Part shown: positions 42,040 to 52,939 of the stretch, one piece after another | Layout of the letters: each line of letters starts with the position of its first letter | Position numbering within the stretch: position 1 is the first letter of the stretch | Assembly (NCBI RefSeq): GCF_040869045.1 | Contig: NC_090321.1 | Coordinates: forward strand, 180,949,596 to 181,013,595 | DNA from: Eurosta solidaginis | Lineage: Eukaryota; Arthropoda; Insecta; Diptera; Tephritidae | Direction: 5' to 3' | DNA length: 64,000 nucleotides | Translations under genes and position numbers: made by a program | The notes under the pieces: model-generated | What the model saw: only the letters and a program-made list of their open reading frames with translations | The model's database searches: none | What the model was told of the DNA's origin: nothing

Positions 42040-43480
42040 GTGTGTTAGAAAAATTTCAACTGACTGCTTGAATGTAAAAATTTATTTTATTAAAAACCAA
42101 GAAAATTTACTACAATAGGATTCCTAGCGGATAAGTAAATCTGTTTGACGTTTTTAGCGCCTTAAAAGACAATCATTTAATTCCAATTTTTCCGTGATGT
42201 CTTTTTTTCGGGGTTGACCCTATTACATACTCATTTACATGGTAGTAGTAAATTTCCTTGTTAGATTTGTAATTCAACACAAATTGCTAGTAATGAAGAA
42301 ATGAGAATTTCAAAGAATTATATTATTATTATACTCAAAAACTGCGATAATAAGCAATAAGCGGTTGCACAAAAAGTCATATGAAACGTTTCCCAGAAAT
42401 TACAACTATTTCTCAGGTATTGCAATTCAATTAAAAAAGTTAACTGTTTGGAAATACCTGCAAAAATTTAATATGTATTACAGAAAGTGTGGCTGAATGA
42501 AAATGTATGTATTTAGTTATGCGATTCATTATAGGAACAGAAATAGGAATTCGGCTACAGGAATTGCAGACAAGTTCAGCCTTCATTAAGGCCCGATTTT
42601 CAGTAGTTGGTTAAGCTAAGCTTAAAATAAGTTTGCTTAAACTCTAGTCAAATTTAAACTTCAGTTAAACTACTGAGCAGTTTTTCAGTCACAGTTTAAG
42701 GCCGCCTTTGGGGTATACTTTTTGTGCGGCAACATTGGTTTTTTTATCATCTTATATATAAATAGACAAGATGAAAAAATGTGGAACCGTTTTCTGCTAA
42801 ACTAAATTCTAAGGTATACAAATTATATATGTATTGATAGGAAATTTTGAGGTGCAGTGTTATCCATAAATAAAAATTTGAAAAATAATTTTAATATAAA
42901 AAATTTAACATAAAGTCACACCACTACACATGCACTTGTTCATACTATAGACACTCTGTTTGGGTGTGTTCTTGATTTTTGTGTACTATGCTGAATTGTG
43001 AGCATGGCCGATGAGTTTCTTTGTAGGGAAATATTAAACAACAATAAAAATGAAACAAAAATACATAGCTAATCATTCATCAAGTGTTTATAAAAACAAA
43101 ACAAAGTAAGCATGCTAATTTATTGTTGGTAAAAATACTCAAAGTAGGGGTTAGTATTGTTTTTGTATTCTCTATATTGAGAATGAGTGAAGCGAAATCA
43201 TTTCCAAGAGAATAACGGCATACGAATGTAGTCTTTGTTTTTGGTTTTGTACATATGTTTTCAGGATATTCGAAAAATGACTGTAGTTTTGTTGCTATTT
43301 TTTCAAAACTTCATCCTGTTAGCACCAAAAGGGGTTTTGGCGTTCTTCCACTTTAGATTAACTTATTTAATTAGTTTACCGATACGTGTGCCAAAGTTAA
43401 AACCTCTTTTATCTCTCTGTAAATAGTACATTAAATAAAACGTGGATTTACATAAGTTATAAGTCTTATTAGTAAAATTT
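42040..43480. other. AT-rich spacer with a possible small MITE
   Basis: 42591-42710 (GGCCCGATTTTCAGTAGTTG, AAACTTCAGTTAAACTACTG, TTTTTCAGTCACAGTTTAAG) shares blocks with 50613-50735 (TTAAACTTCAGTTAAAGTA, ACTGAAAAACCGGGCC) in the opposite sense. It may be a small dispersed MITE. No gene recognised. Confidence 0.35.
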
Positions 43481-43487
43481 AATTTAA

Positions 43488-46400
43488 AACAAGTAAGGAA
43501 GGCTAAGTTCGGGTGTAACCGAACATAACATACTCAGTTGAGAGCTATGGAGACAAAATAAGGAAAATCAATCTGGAGTAACCCTGGAATGTGGTTGTAT
43601 AACATGTGTATCAAATGAAAGGTATTAAAGAGTATTTTAAGAGAGAGTAGGCCATAGTTCTATGGATGAACGCCATTTAGGGATATCGCCATAAAGGTAG
43701 GCCAGGGCTGACTCTAGAATTTGTTTGTACGATATGGGTATCAAATGAAAGGTGTTACTGAGCATTTTAAAAGGGTGTGTGCCTTAGGTCTATCGGTGGA
43801 CGCCTTTTCGAGATGTCCCCATTAAGGTGGACCAGGGGTGATTCTATAATGTGTTTGTACGATATGGGTATCAAATGAAAGCTGTTAATGAGTATTTTGA
43901 AAAGGAGTGATCCTTAGTTCCATAGGTGGACGCCGTTTCGAGATATCGCCATAAAGGTGGACCAGGGGTGTCTCTAGAATGTGTTTGTACGATATGGGAA
44001 TCAAATGAAAGGTGTTACTGAGCATTTTAAGAGGGAGTGGGCATTAGGTCTATAGGTGGACGCCTTTTCGAGATATCGCCATTAGGGTGGGCCAGGGGTG
44101 ACTCTAGAATGTTTGTACGGTATGGGTATCAAACGAAAGGTGTTACTGAGCATTTTAAGAGGGAGTGGGCATGAGGTCTATAGGTGGACGCCTTTTCGAG
44201 ATATCGTCATTAGGGTGGGCCAGGGGTGACTCTAGAATGTGTTTGTACGATATGTGCATCAAACGAAAGGTGTTACTGAGCATTTTAAGAGGGAGTGGGC
44301 ATTAGGTCTATAGGTGGACGCCCTTTCGAGATATCGCCATTAGGGTGGGCCAGGGGTGACTCTAGAATGTTTGTACGATATGGGTATCAAACGAAAGGTG
44401 TTACTGAGCATTTTAAGAGGGAGTGGGCATTAGGTCTATAGGTGGACGCCTTTTCGAGATATCGCCATTAGGGTGGGCCAGGGGTGACTCTAGAATGTGT
44501 TTGTACGATATGGGTATCAAATGAAAGGTGGTACTGAGCATTTTAAGAGGGAGTGGGCATTAGGTCTATAGGTGGACGCCTTTTCGAGATATCGCCATTA
44601 GGGTGGGCCAGGGTGACTCTAGAATGTGTTTGTACGATATGGGTATCAAATGAAAGGTGGCAATGAGTATTTTAAAAGGGAGTAATCCTTAGTTCTATAG
44701 GTGGACGCCTTTTCGAGATATCGCCATAAAGCTGGACCAAGGGTGACTCTAGAATGTTTGTACGGTATGGGTATCAAACGAAAGGTGTTACTGAGCATTT
44801 TAAGAGGGAGTGGGCATTAGGTCTATATGTGGACGCCTTTTCGAGATATCGCCATTAGGGTGGTCCAGGGTGACTCTAGAATGTGTTTGTACGATATGGG
44901 TATCAAATGAAAGGTGGTAATGAGTATTTTAAAAGGGAGTAATCCTTAGTTCTATAGGTGGACGCCTTTTCGAGATATCGCCATTAGGGTGGGCCAGGTG
45001 TGACTCTAGAATGTTTGTACGATATGGGTATCAAACGAAAGGTGTTACTGAGCATTTTAAGAGGGAGTGGGCATTAGGTCTATATGTGGACGCCTTTTCG
45101 AGATATCGCCATTAGGGTGGGCCAGGGTGACTCTAGAATGTGTTTGTACGATATGGGTATCAAATGAAAGGTGGTAATGAGTATTTTAAAAGGGAGTAAT
45201 CCTTAGTTCTATAGGTGGACGCCTTTTTGAGATATCGCCATAAAGGTGGACCAAGGGTGACTCTAGAATGTTTGTACGATATGGGTATCAAACGAAAGGT
45301 GTTACTGAGCATTTTAAGAGGGAGTGGGCATTAGGTCTATAGGTGGACGCCTTTTCGAGATATCGCCATTAGGGTGGGCCAGGGTGACTCTAGAATGTGT
45401 TTGTACGATATGGGTATCAAATGAAAGGTGGTAATGAGTATTTTAAAAGGGAGTAATCCTTAGTTCTATAGGTGGACGCCTTTTCGAGATATCGCCATAA
45501 AGCTGGACCAAGGGTGACTCTAGAATGTTTGTACGGTATGGGTATCAAACGAAAGGTGTTACTGAGCATTTTAAGAGGGAGTGGGCATTAGGTCTATATG
45601 TGGACGCCTTTTCGAGATATCGCCATTAGGGTGGGCCAGGGTGACTCTAGAATGTGTTTGTACGATATGGGTATCAAATGAAAGGTGGTAATGAGTATTT
45701 TAAAAGGGAGTAATCCTTAGTTCTATAGGTGGACGCCTTTTCGAGATATCGCCATTAGGGTGGGCCAGGTGTGACTCTAGAATGTTTGTACGATATGGGT
45801 ATCAAACGAAAGGTGTTACTGAGCATTTTAAGAGGGAGTGGGCATTAGGTCTATAGGTGGACGCCTTTTCGAGATATCGCCATTAGGGTGGGACAGGGGT
45901 GACTCTAGAATGTTTGTACGATATGGGTATCAAACGAAAGGTGTTACTGAGCATTTTAAGAGGGAGTGGACATTAGGTCTATAGGTGGACGCCTTTTCGA
46001 GATATCGCCATTAGGGTGGGCCAGGGTGACTCTAGAATGTGTTTGTACGATATGGGTATCAAATGAAAGGTGGTAATGAGTATTTCAAAAGGGAGTAATC
46101 CTTAGTTCTATAGGTGGACGCCTTTTCGAAATATCGCCATTAGGGTGGGCCAGGTATGACTCTAGAATGTTTGTACGATATGGGTATCAAACGAAAGCTG
46201 TTACTGAGCATTTTAAGAGGGAGTGGGCATTAGGTCTATAGGTGGACGCCTTTTCGAGATATCGCCATTAGGGTGTTCCAGGGGTGAACTAGAATGTTTG
46301 TACGATATGGGTATCAAACGAAAGGTGTTACTGAGCATTTTAAGAGGGAGTGGACACTAGGTCTATAGGTGGACGCCTTTTCGAGATATCGCCATTAGGG

Positions 46401-48008
46401 TGGGCCAGGGGTGACTCTAGAATGTTTGTACGATATGGGTATCAACGAAAGGTGTTACTGAGCATTTTAAGAGGGAGGGGGCATTAGGTCTATAGGTGGA
46501 CGCCTTTTCGAGATATCGCCATTAGGGTGGGACAGGGGTGACTCTGGTATGTTTTTGTACGATATGGATATCAAATTAAAGGTATTAATGAGGGTTTTAA
46601 AAGCGAGTGGCCCTTAGATGTATATGTGAAGGCGTTCTCGCGATATCGACCAAAATGTGGACCAGGTGATCCAGAAAATCATCTGTCGGGTACTGCTAAT
46701 TTATTTATATATGCAATACCACTAACAGTATTCCTGCCAAGATTCCAAGGGCTGTTGATTTCGCCTTGTAGAACTTTTTCATTTTCTTCTACTTAATATG
46801 GTAGGTGTCACACCCATTTTACAAAGTTTTTTCCAAAGTTATATTTTGCGTCAATAAACCAATCCAGTTACCATGTTTCATCACTTTTTTCGTATTTGGT
46901 ATAGAATTATGGCATTTTTTTCATTTTTCGTAATTTTCGATATCGATAAAGTGGGCGTGGTTATTGTCAGATTTCGCCCATTTTTTATACCAAGAAAAAG
47001 TGAGCTCAGGTAAGTACGTGGGCTAAGTTTAGTAAAGATATATCGGATTTTGCTCAAGTTATTGTGTTAATGGCCGAGCGGAAGGACAGACGGTGGACTG
47101 TGTATAAAAACTGGGCGTGGCTTCCACCGATTTCGCCCATTTTCACAGAGAACAGTTTCCGTCATAGAATCTATGCTCATACCAAATTTGAGAAGGATTG
47201 GTAAATTTTTGTTCGACTTATGGCAATAAAAGTATTCTAGACAAACTAAATGAAAATGGGCGGAGCCACGCCCATTTTGAAATTTTCTTTTATTTTTGTA
47301 TTTTGTTGCATCATATCATTACTGGAGTTGAATTTTGACTTAATTTACTTATATACAGTAAAGATATTAAATTTTTTGTTAAAATTTGAATTTAAAAAAT
47401 TTTTTTTTTAAAAAGTGGGCGTGTTCTTCATCCAATTTTGCTAATTTTTATTTAGCACATATAGAGTAATAGTAGTAACGTTCCTGCCAAATTTCATCAT
47501 GATATCTTCAACGACTGCCAAATTACAGCTTGCAAAACTTTTAAATTACCTTCTTGTAAAAGTGGGCGGTGCCACGCCCATTGTCCAAAATCTTACTAAT
47601 TTTCTATTCTGCGTCATATCGTCAACCCATCTACCAAGTTTCGTCGCTTTATCTGTCTTTTGTAATGAGTTATCGCACTTTTTCGGTTTTTCGAAATTTT
47701 CGATATCGAAAAAGTGGGCGTGGTTATAGTCCGATATCGTTCATTTTAAATAGCGATCTGAGATGAGTGCTCAGGAACCTACATACCAAATTTCATCAAG
47801 ATACCTCAAAATTTACTCAAGTTATCGTGTTAACGGACGGACGGACGGACGGACGGACGGACGGACATGGCTCAATCAAATTTTTTTTCGATCCTGATTA
47901 TTTTAATATATGGAAGTCTATATCTATCTCGATTCCTTTATATATGTACAACCAACCGTTATCCAATCAAACTTAATATACTCTGTGAGCTCTGCTCAAC
48001 TGAGTATA
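43488..48008 (+). mobile_element. GGGCGTGG interspersed element, copy D (expanded)
   Basis: The longest copy, 4.5 kb. It starts AACAAGTAAGGAAGGCTAAG and ends GAGCTCTGCTCAACTGAGTA. The array at 43570-46560 is followed by the standard blocks GTGGGCGTGG (46955), GGGCGGAGCCACGCCC (47259), GGGCGGTGCCACGCCC (47563) and (GGAC) repeats at 47837-47866. Colinear with A (plus) and with B, C and F (minus). No reading frame is conserved with them. Confidence 0.85.
43570..46560 (+). repeat. About 23-unit 129-bp array with dimeric higher-order structure
   Basis: Units contain GACTCTAGAATGTGTTTGTA, CGATATGGGTATCAAA, GAAAGGTGTTACTGAGCATT, TCTATAGGTGGACGCC and TTTTCGAGATATCGCCAT. From about 44.6 to 46.1 kb two unit types alternate: one with GGGCATTAGGTC, the other with AGTAATCCTTAGTTC. 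The second type recurs at about 44683, 44941, 45197, 45453, 45711 and 46096, spacings of 256-258 bp and then 385 bp (three units). This indicates homogenisation of a two-unit block, as in satellites. Confidence 0.9.
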
Positions 48009-48109
48009 AAAAAACTGTCATAATTTTGTTTACAGAAGGTTACTTAATTAATATGTTAAAATTTGTGATTTTAATTATTGTATTTGCATTAAGTCCAAAT
48101 ATCATTTGC

Positions 48110-48735
48110 TTTCCGGTCCTTCGCTTTCTTTTCCATTCCTTTCCATTCCTTCTATTTCATTTCTTTCCTTTGCTTTCCTTTGTTTTCCATTCTATTCTTT
48201 TATTTTCGTTTCCTTTATTTTTTTTCCTTTCCTTTCCTTTCCTTTCCTTTCCTTTCCTTCCTTTTCTTTTCTTTTCTTTTCTTTTCTTTTCTTTTCTTTT
48301 CTTTTCTTTCCTTTCCTTTCCTTTTCTTTCCTTTCCTGTCCCTTCGTTTATCTTCTTTTCCTTTACTTTCCTGTTCTCTCCTTTACTTTTCTTTATTTTC
48401 CTTTCATTTCCTTTCTTTTAATTTTCTTTTTATTTCCTTTGTTTTACTTTCATTTCTCTTGCATTCATATACCTTATTTTCCTTCCTTTCTTTTCCTTTC
48501 CTTTCGTTTCCTTTCCTTTCCTTTCTTTTCCTTTCCTTTCCTTTCTTTTCCTTTCCTTTCCTTTCCATTCCTCTACTTTTCTTTTCTTTCATTTCTTTTA
48601 TTTTCATTTCCCTTCCATTGATTTTCCTTCCTTTCCTTTGCTTTCCTTACCTTTCCTCTCCTTTCCTTTCCTTTCTTTTCCTTTCCTTTCCTCTCCTTAC
48701 CTTTCCTTTTCCTACCTTTTGTTCACGAGGAGCAG
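48110..48735 (+). repeat. Polypyrimidine tract, CCTTT/CTTTT pentanucleotide repeat
   Basis: About 625 bp that is nearly all C and T on the plus strand, built of TTTCC and TTTTC units with scattered purines. All plus frames are open and encode Phe/Leu/Ser/Pro-rich strings, and the minus frame encodes Lys/Glu/Arg. None is a gene. It begins about 100 bp after GGGCGTGG copy D. Confidence 0.9.
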
Positions 48736-48744
48736 ATTGATTAA

Positions 48745-49970
48745 ATCATACCCTTCCTGCCAAAGCAATATAAAATTTCCCTATTTTGAGCTTACTTATT
48801 CATTATATTACCCATCGAATGTTCCTATGATTATATTAAAATGACAAATTATCCCCAGGGTCAGACTTTTGAGAAAATTGGCGTCCTCTTGAGAAGGCCA
48901 GTTTTTGCCCATGGAAACTATACGTAGCAGCAAGTAGAGTTTGCTCTTTTGATAGCATAAAGTTTTATATTTCAAATGAAAATGGACAAGGAAACTTACT
49001 TAATGACAACAGAGTGTTTACAAAAAATATTGTATATAAAGAAGTTCTACCTAGTTATTAAGCATTTTATTAGCTACAAACAAACTTGGAATGTGTTTTT
49101 TTTTACCAGAGTAGCCGTAGTATATTTGAGAATTTTGGTTTGCAATGTTACTTTTTTATAAGAACAAATAGCTTCTTAGATATCAATAGCTGTAGTTTCT
49201 TATATTTTTAAACATTACGTCCAAAAAGTACTTTAAAGCCATCTTAGAATAAATAAATAAATATAAATTAAAATTTTAGTTAGTTTTGAACTATGTAATA
49301 GTTTTTTAAGTTTTGTTAAGTATTGAAATTTTTAAATTTAGCAATATATTAATATTAATAAAAATTTTAACGCTTTTAAATAACTCTTTTTCTTACTAAG
49401 GTAAATATCGTTAAGTATGAACAATAAAAATTGTATATATTATTTTAACTGCTTATTATTTTAACTGCTTATGTGATTGAATTTCAACCACTGGACGAAC
49501 TGTAGTCTAGATAATTTGTAGATACGACAATAGCTGGAAAACCCAACAAACATGGAAAAAATTTCTCTAGCGAAATTTATATAGTTATATGTATAGTTCC
49601 GGGTGTGATATCCAATATCATTATTTAATTATTCTTAAAGCAATTCTCGAGTTGATATCCAACTTCGTTCTCCAATCACTATCCAAGAAATTTGAGAAAT
49701 TTTGTAAAATTAAAAGTTTTCGAGTTGATCTCCATCGTCATTCATATTTTCCAATCAATATCCTAATTTCGAGAGATTTTGAGATATGTACAGTTCTCAA
49801 ATGAACATTCAACACATTTCTCCAGTTGATATCCTACATTGGATATCGGATTGAGGTGGACTTGAAAAAATCTCCAAGGTAGTACCACCAAAACCAACAG
49901 CTGTTTATTGTGAGAAATAAACACCCGGTTGATAGCAGTAATGGAGCGTAAGTAATCAAAAATAAATTAT
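48745..49970. other. AT-rich spacer
   Basis: A GTTGATATCC motif recurs (49653, 49826; related GTTGATCTCC at 49723). No gene recognised. Confidence 0.35.
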
Positions 49971-49974
49971 ATGG

Positions 49975-50268
49975 GCGGTCGCCGTGGTGTGATGGTAGTG
50001 TGCTCCGACTACCACACCGAAGAACCTGGGTTCACGCCCCGGGCAAAGCAACGTCCAAATTTTAGAAACAAGGTTTTTCAATTAGTAGACAGTTTTTCTA
50101 AGCCGGGTTGCCCCTCGGCAGTGTTTGGCAAGCACTCCGTTTGTATTTCTGCCATGAAAAGCTCTCAGTGAAAACTCATCTGCCTTGCAGATGCCGTTCG
50201 GGGTCGGCATAAAAGAAGTACGTCCCATCCCGCCAATTTGTAGGAAAGATTAGAAGGTTAGCGTGTCA
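49975..50268 (+). mobile_element. tRNA-derived SINE (second family)
   Basis: The head GCGGTCGCCGTGGTGTGATG with GTAGTGTGCTC resembles the D-arm/A box of a tRNA. CCTGGGTTCACGCCCCGGG at 50025-50043 is a T-arm/B box with intact flanking stem. The body has CGTCCAAATTTTAGAAACAA, GGTTGCCCCTCGGCAGTGTT, AAAAGCTCTCAGTGAAAACT and GATGCCGTTCGGGGTCGGCA. I know this family from memory as a fly SINE whose usual 3' part (GAAGCTCGGCC...) is missing here, replaced by AGAAGGTTAGCGTGTC and an (AT)n tract. A chance open frame at 49971-50171 overlaps it. Confidence 0.8.
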
Positions 50269-50279
50269 TATATATATAT

Positions 50280-51590
50280 ATTTTTTTAATTATATATATT
50301 TCATTTTATTTTCGTGAAAATACTGTAGAATGGAATATTACACTTGAGTCCAGTTATAGAACCTTAAATTGTTAATTAAATTTTTTCAACTTAAGTAATA
50401 GCATTGTTTGCTTTATAAAAAATTCCTTTTTTGCTGATTACGCTATGATTCTCGAGTTGACCCACTGTTTAGAAACAACTCTTTAGATTTAAGAAGGACG
50501 CCTAGTTATCAGCAAGAGCTCTAAAGGTACTCAAGTCCAAATGCTTGTTGGTTTATTCGACGCCATTTCGAACGCAAATCACCGATAGGTTAACTAGATT
50601 TTAACCCTGCCAGGTCGGCCGATTAAGCTCAGCTTAAACTTCAGTTAAAGTAGACTGAAAACATGCAGAATAAGTTGAAGCGCAGTTCAACTGACAAACT
50701 TAGTTGAACTTGTACTGAAAAACCGGGCCTAAGAAGAACAATTCCTAAACAATCATTCAGCTGAGTTGCAAATACAAAATCGGTCATTTGAGTTGACACA
50801 GTTGACAACGGTTCGTTGCAGGCAAACAAAAGCATTTCGTAAACAATGCGTCCTCTGTTACAGACAGACGAGAGCGCACATTGAGCTTACAGCAAATCGC
50901 ACTTGGCCCCCATACGAGTTCAATGCATACAAGTGATCGCTTTTGAAAATACACTTTGTAATTTTTTTGCAAATTTTTACAACAAATCAAACCACATCGC
51001 CGCGCCTTACCAATGCTGCTACAATTTAACAATTACATTGATACATATGAGCTACTAATGTAGTACAAATTGTAAGAGTTGAAACGCACTGAATTGGAAC
51101 GCCTGAACACAAATTGAGGTCCATCATCAGCGACAAAAACAGAAGCAGTTGTAACGGCAAAACAAAAGATATATGAACAACCATCGATGGCAACATTAAA
51201 TAAAACAAAAGTTGGTTACAAAAAAAATCAAAATATATGAGCAGCATGTTCATCAAGCGCATCAACAATTGCTGCGGCATCAGTCAGTTTGTTGGCATTT
51301 ATCTTTACAGTAAAACAACAAAAAAACGTCATAAAACAAAAATCAAACAAAGAGTCGATGTCGTGCGCGTTATCAACAGCCACAAGGCAAGCAGTCATCA
51401 ACAATATGGTAACTGCAATAAAAATTGCCAAGTTGCAAAAACAAAGAATTACGACAAGAAATCAACGAATAAATGAAGAAAAAATCGGTGGCAGCAAACA
51501 TGGGCGTATAGGTAGTATCGAGATTTAGGGGAACAAATGCTTTTATATGAAAAACTGACTAAACGTTGTGGTCGAGTCGTAAGCATTGAG
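50280..51590. other. AT-rich and CAA-rich spacer
   Basis: 51160-51480 is rich in AACAACAAA and GCAACA and gives short frames on both strands with no domain. 50613-50735 may be a small MITE (see 42.6 kb). No gene recognised. Confidence 0.35.
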
Positions 51591-51795
51591 TTTTATAGTG
51601 TAAACGTAACAGCATAACCATACGCACCTAATAGCGTATAAATGTGAAAGCGTGCCAGCGTGAAAGCGTTGCAGTAGTAAAGGGTTCTAGAGTTGGGGCG
51701 TAATAGCGTTACAGCGTAAAAGCGTGAAGCTGTAACACAAAGAAATCCTTAAAGCGTGTTAGCGTACATACGTGTCGTTGTGTAGGCGTAAATCA
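51590..51795. repeat. Degenerate AGCGT-rich periodic sequence
   Basis: AGCGT occurs about nine times (with GGCGT and TCGTTG variants) at spacings often near 10 or multiples of it, within phrases such as GTGAAAGCGTGCCAGCGTGA. Similar scattered words occur at 53080-53105 and 58125-58230. Function unknown. Confidence 0.45.
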
Positions 51796-51839
51796 TTTTA
51801 GCATAGTTCTCTAAAAGCTCAAAATAACATAGACATATT

Positions 51840-52518
51840 GGTAGTTGTGGAGAATTCTACAACCGCACACTGGTCGGTCTTATATGGAGTTGGTGGCCAA
51901 AAGTACTTCCAGTAGAGATATCAACGTGAAACTTTGGTCACGACTTTACAAATATGTGAGAATTTTTTTTCCATAAAGTTGGTGCAGGTGATACCTTCAT
52001 ACCGACCCACAACCACCCACTTAGGGTAGAAGGGGGCACATTCGCGACTGGGCCACATACGCCAAACCGTGTTTTCTCTAAATTCATCAGTGCTATCGAA
52101 CTTTAATAATCGACACAATTTACTGCAGTTGACCACCGCTGGTTTAACTTAGTGTGACATTTGATATTTCCAAAGGTTTGTAAACAGTCGCGCATATTCA
52201 CTTGTTTACCTTGGTAGAGCCATTTTTACATGTAAGTATATTTTGTAATAACTCTATTAATTTATGTGTCTTGAAAATGCTTTTCATTAGTGTGATATGG
52301 GCTATGCTTCTGTAAATCAGATTTAAAACTAGTTTTACAAAAGTGCTGTGGAGTGCAAAGTTAAATTAAATTTTGTGAGTGGGTGCACTTGGGGCACATA
52401 CGCCAGCTCAAAAGTGGGGTAGTTTCACCGGCGTATGTGCCCCATGAAAATGTAGATGCTCTAAATAAAAATACTAGATGCTGTAATAAAGTTTTATATT
52501 TGGGTTGTTAGTATAAAT
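51840..52518 (+). other. Region upstream of the psq-like frame with GGGGCACATACGCC motifs
   Basis: GGGGCACATACGCC at 52391-52404 and its exact complement at 52430-52443 form a 14-bp inverted repeat with a 25-nt spacer. A related GGGCCACATACGCC lies at 52050-52063 and AGGGGGCACATTCGC at about 52030. Repeated binding-site-like motifs ahead of a transposase-like start suggest the 5' part of a DNA transposon. The boundaries are unknown. Confidence 0.4.
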
Positions 52519-52674
52519 ATGGTTCGCAGCTATAAGAAAAAAACAGACCGGAGCAATTTGGATGAGGGAAAATTTAAACTTGCAATCAAGGATGTTCTTT
52601 CTAAAAAGTTAAACATAAGTGAGTCTTCAGACCTTAGCCCAAGTTTCTTTGAAAACCGTCTTACCAACGCATAA
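52519..52674 (+). pseudogene. psq-type HTH N-terminus, pogo/Tigger-like, truncated
   Basis: ATG at 52519 opens a 51-codon frame starting MVRSYKKKTDRSNLDEGKF, then KLAIKDVLSKKLNISESSDL. The basic start (Y-K-K-K-T) and the E..F..AI..V....L.I spacing resemble the first half of the pipsqueak-like helix-turn-helix found at the N-terminus of pogo/Tigger/CENP-B-type transposases, which binds DNA. It stops at TAA just after homology with the tRNA-like SINE begins (about 52638), so the insertion probably broke the gene. No DDE domain follows within the next kilobases. The match is short, so this is tentative. Confidence 0.4.
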
Positions 52675-52935
52675 CTTTACCATATGATGCCATACGAAGT
52701 TTGGACTATGAATAAAGAAAATATGAAAAAGTAGGCAATTGGGATAAGGTTTACAACAACTAAGGCATGACGTGGCTGAATGCGTTTGTAACACTTCAAC
52801 CATCGTACGGGTTCAAATCCCACTCCCGGAAGAAAAGGCTTTGAAGAGATTTACAAGGTATAATCGAAACAGCTGTCGCCTTGTCCATCCTGATGTCACG
52901 TTGTTTAAATTTTTCCCAAATTATTAAATAAAAAA
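52638..52935 (+). mobile_element. tRNA-like SINE family, copy 2
   Basis: Colinear with the minus-strand copy at 3227-3545: AAGTTTCTTTGAAAACCGTC and ATGAAAAAGTAGGCAATTGG upstream, then TTTACAACAACTAAGGCATG, the A-box-like GTGGCTGAATGCG, the B box GGTTCAAATCC, AAAAGGCTTTGAAGAGATTT, GATGTCACGTTGTTTAAA and an A-rich tail. Compared with copy 1 it lacks about 8 bp before the B box. An (AT)n tract follows. No TSD found. Confidence 0.7.
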
Positions 52936-52939
52936 AATA

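Noticed and set aside
43570..46560. CRISPR-like array of regularly spaced repeats
   Set aside because: Units are contiguous 129-bp tandem repeats without unique spacers, inside a eukaryotic transposable element.
47867..48740. Frames of up to 186 codons rich in Phe, Ser, Leu and Pro
   Set aside because: Translation of a CTTTT/CCTTT polypyrimidine tract; all plus frames are open at once.
52519..52674. A complete small protein gene
   Set aside because: Only a half-domain that stops at a SINE junction; a truncated transposase-like start explains it better.
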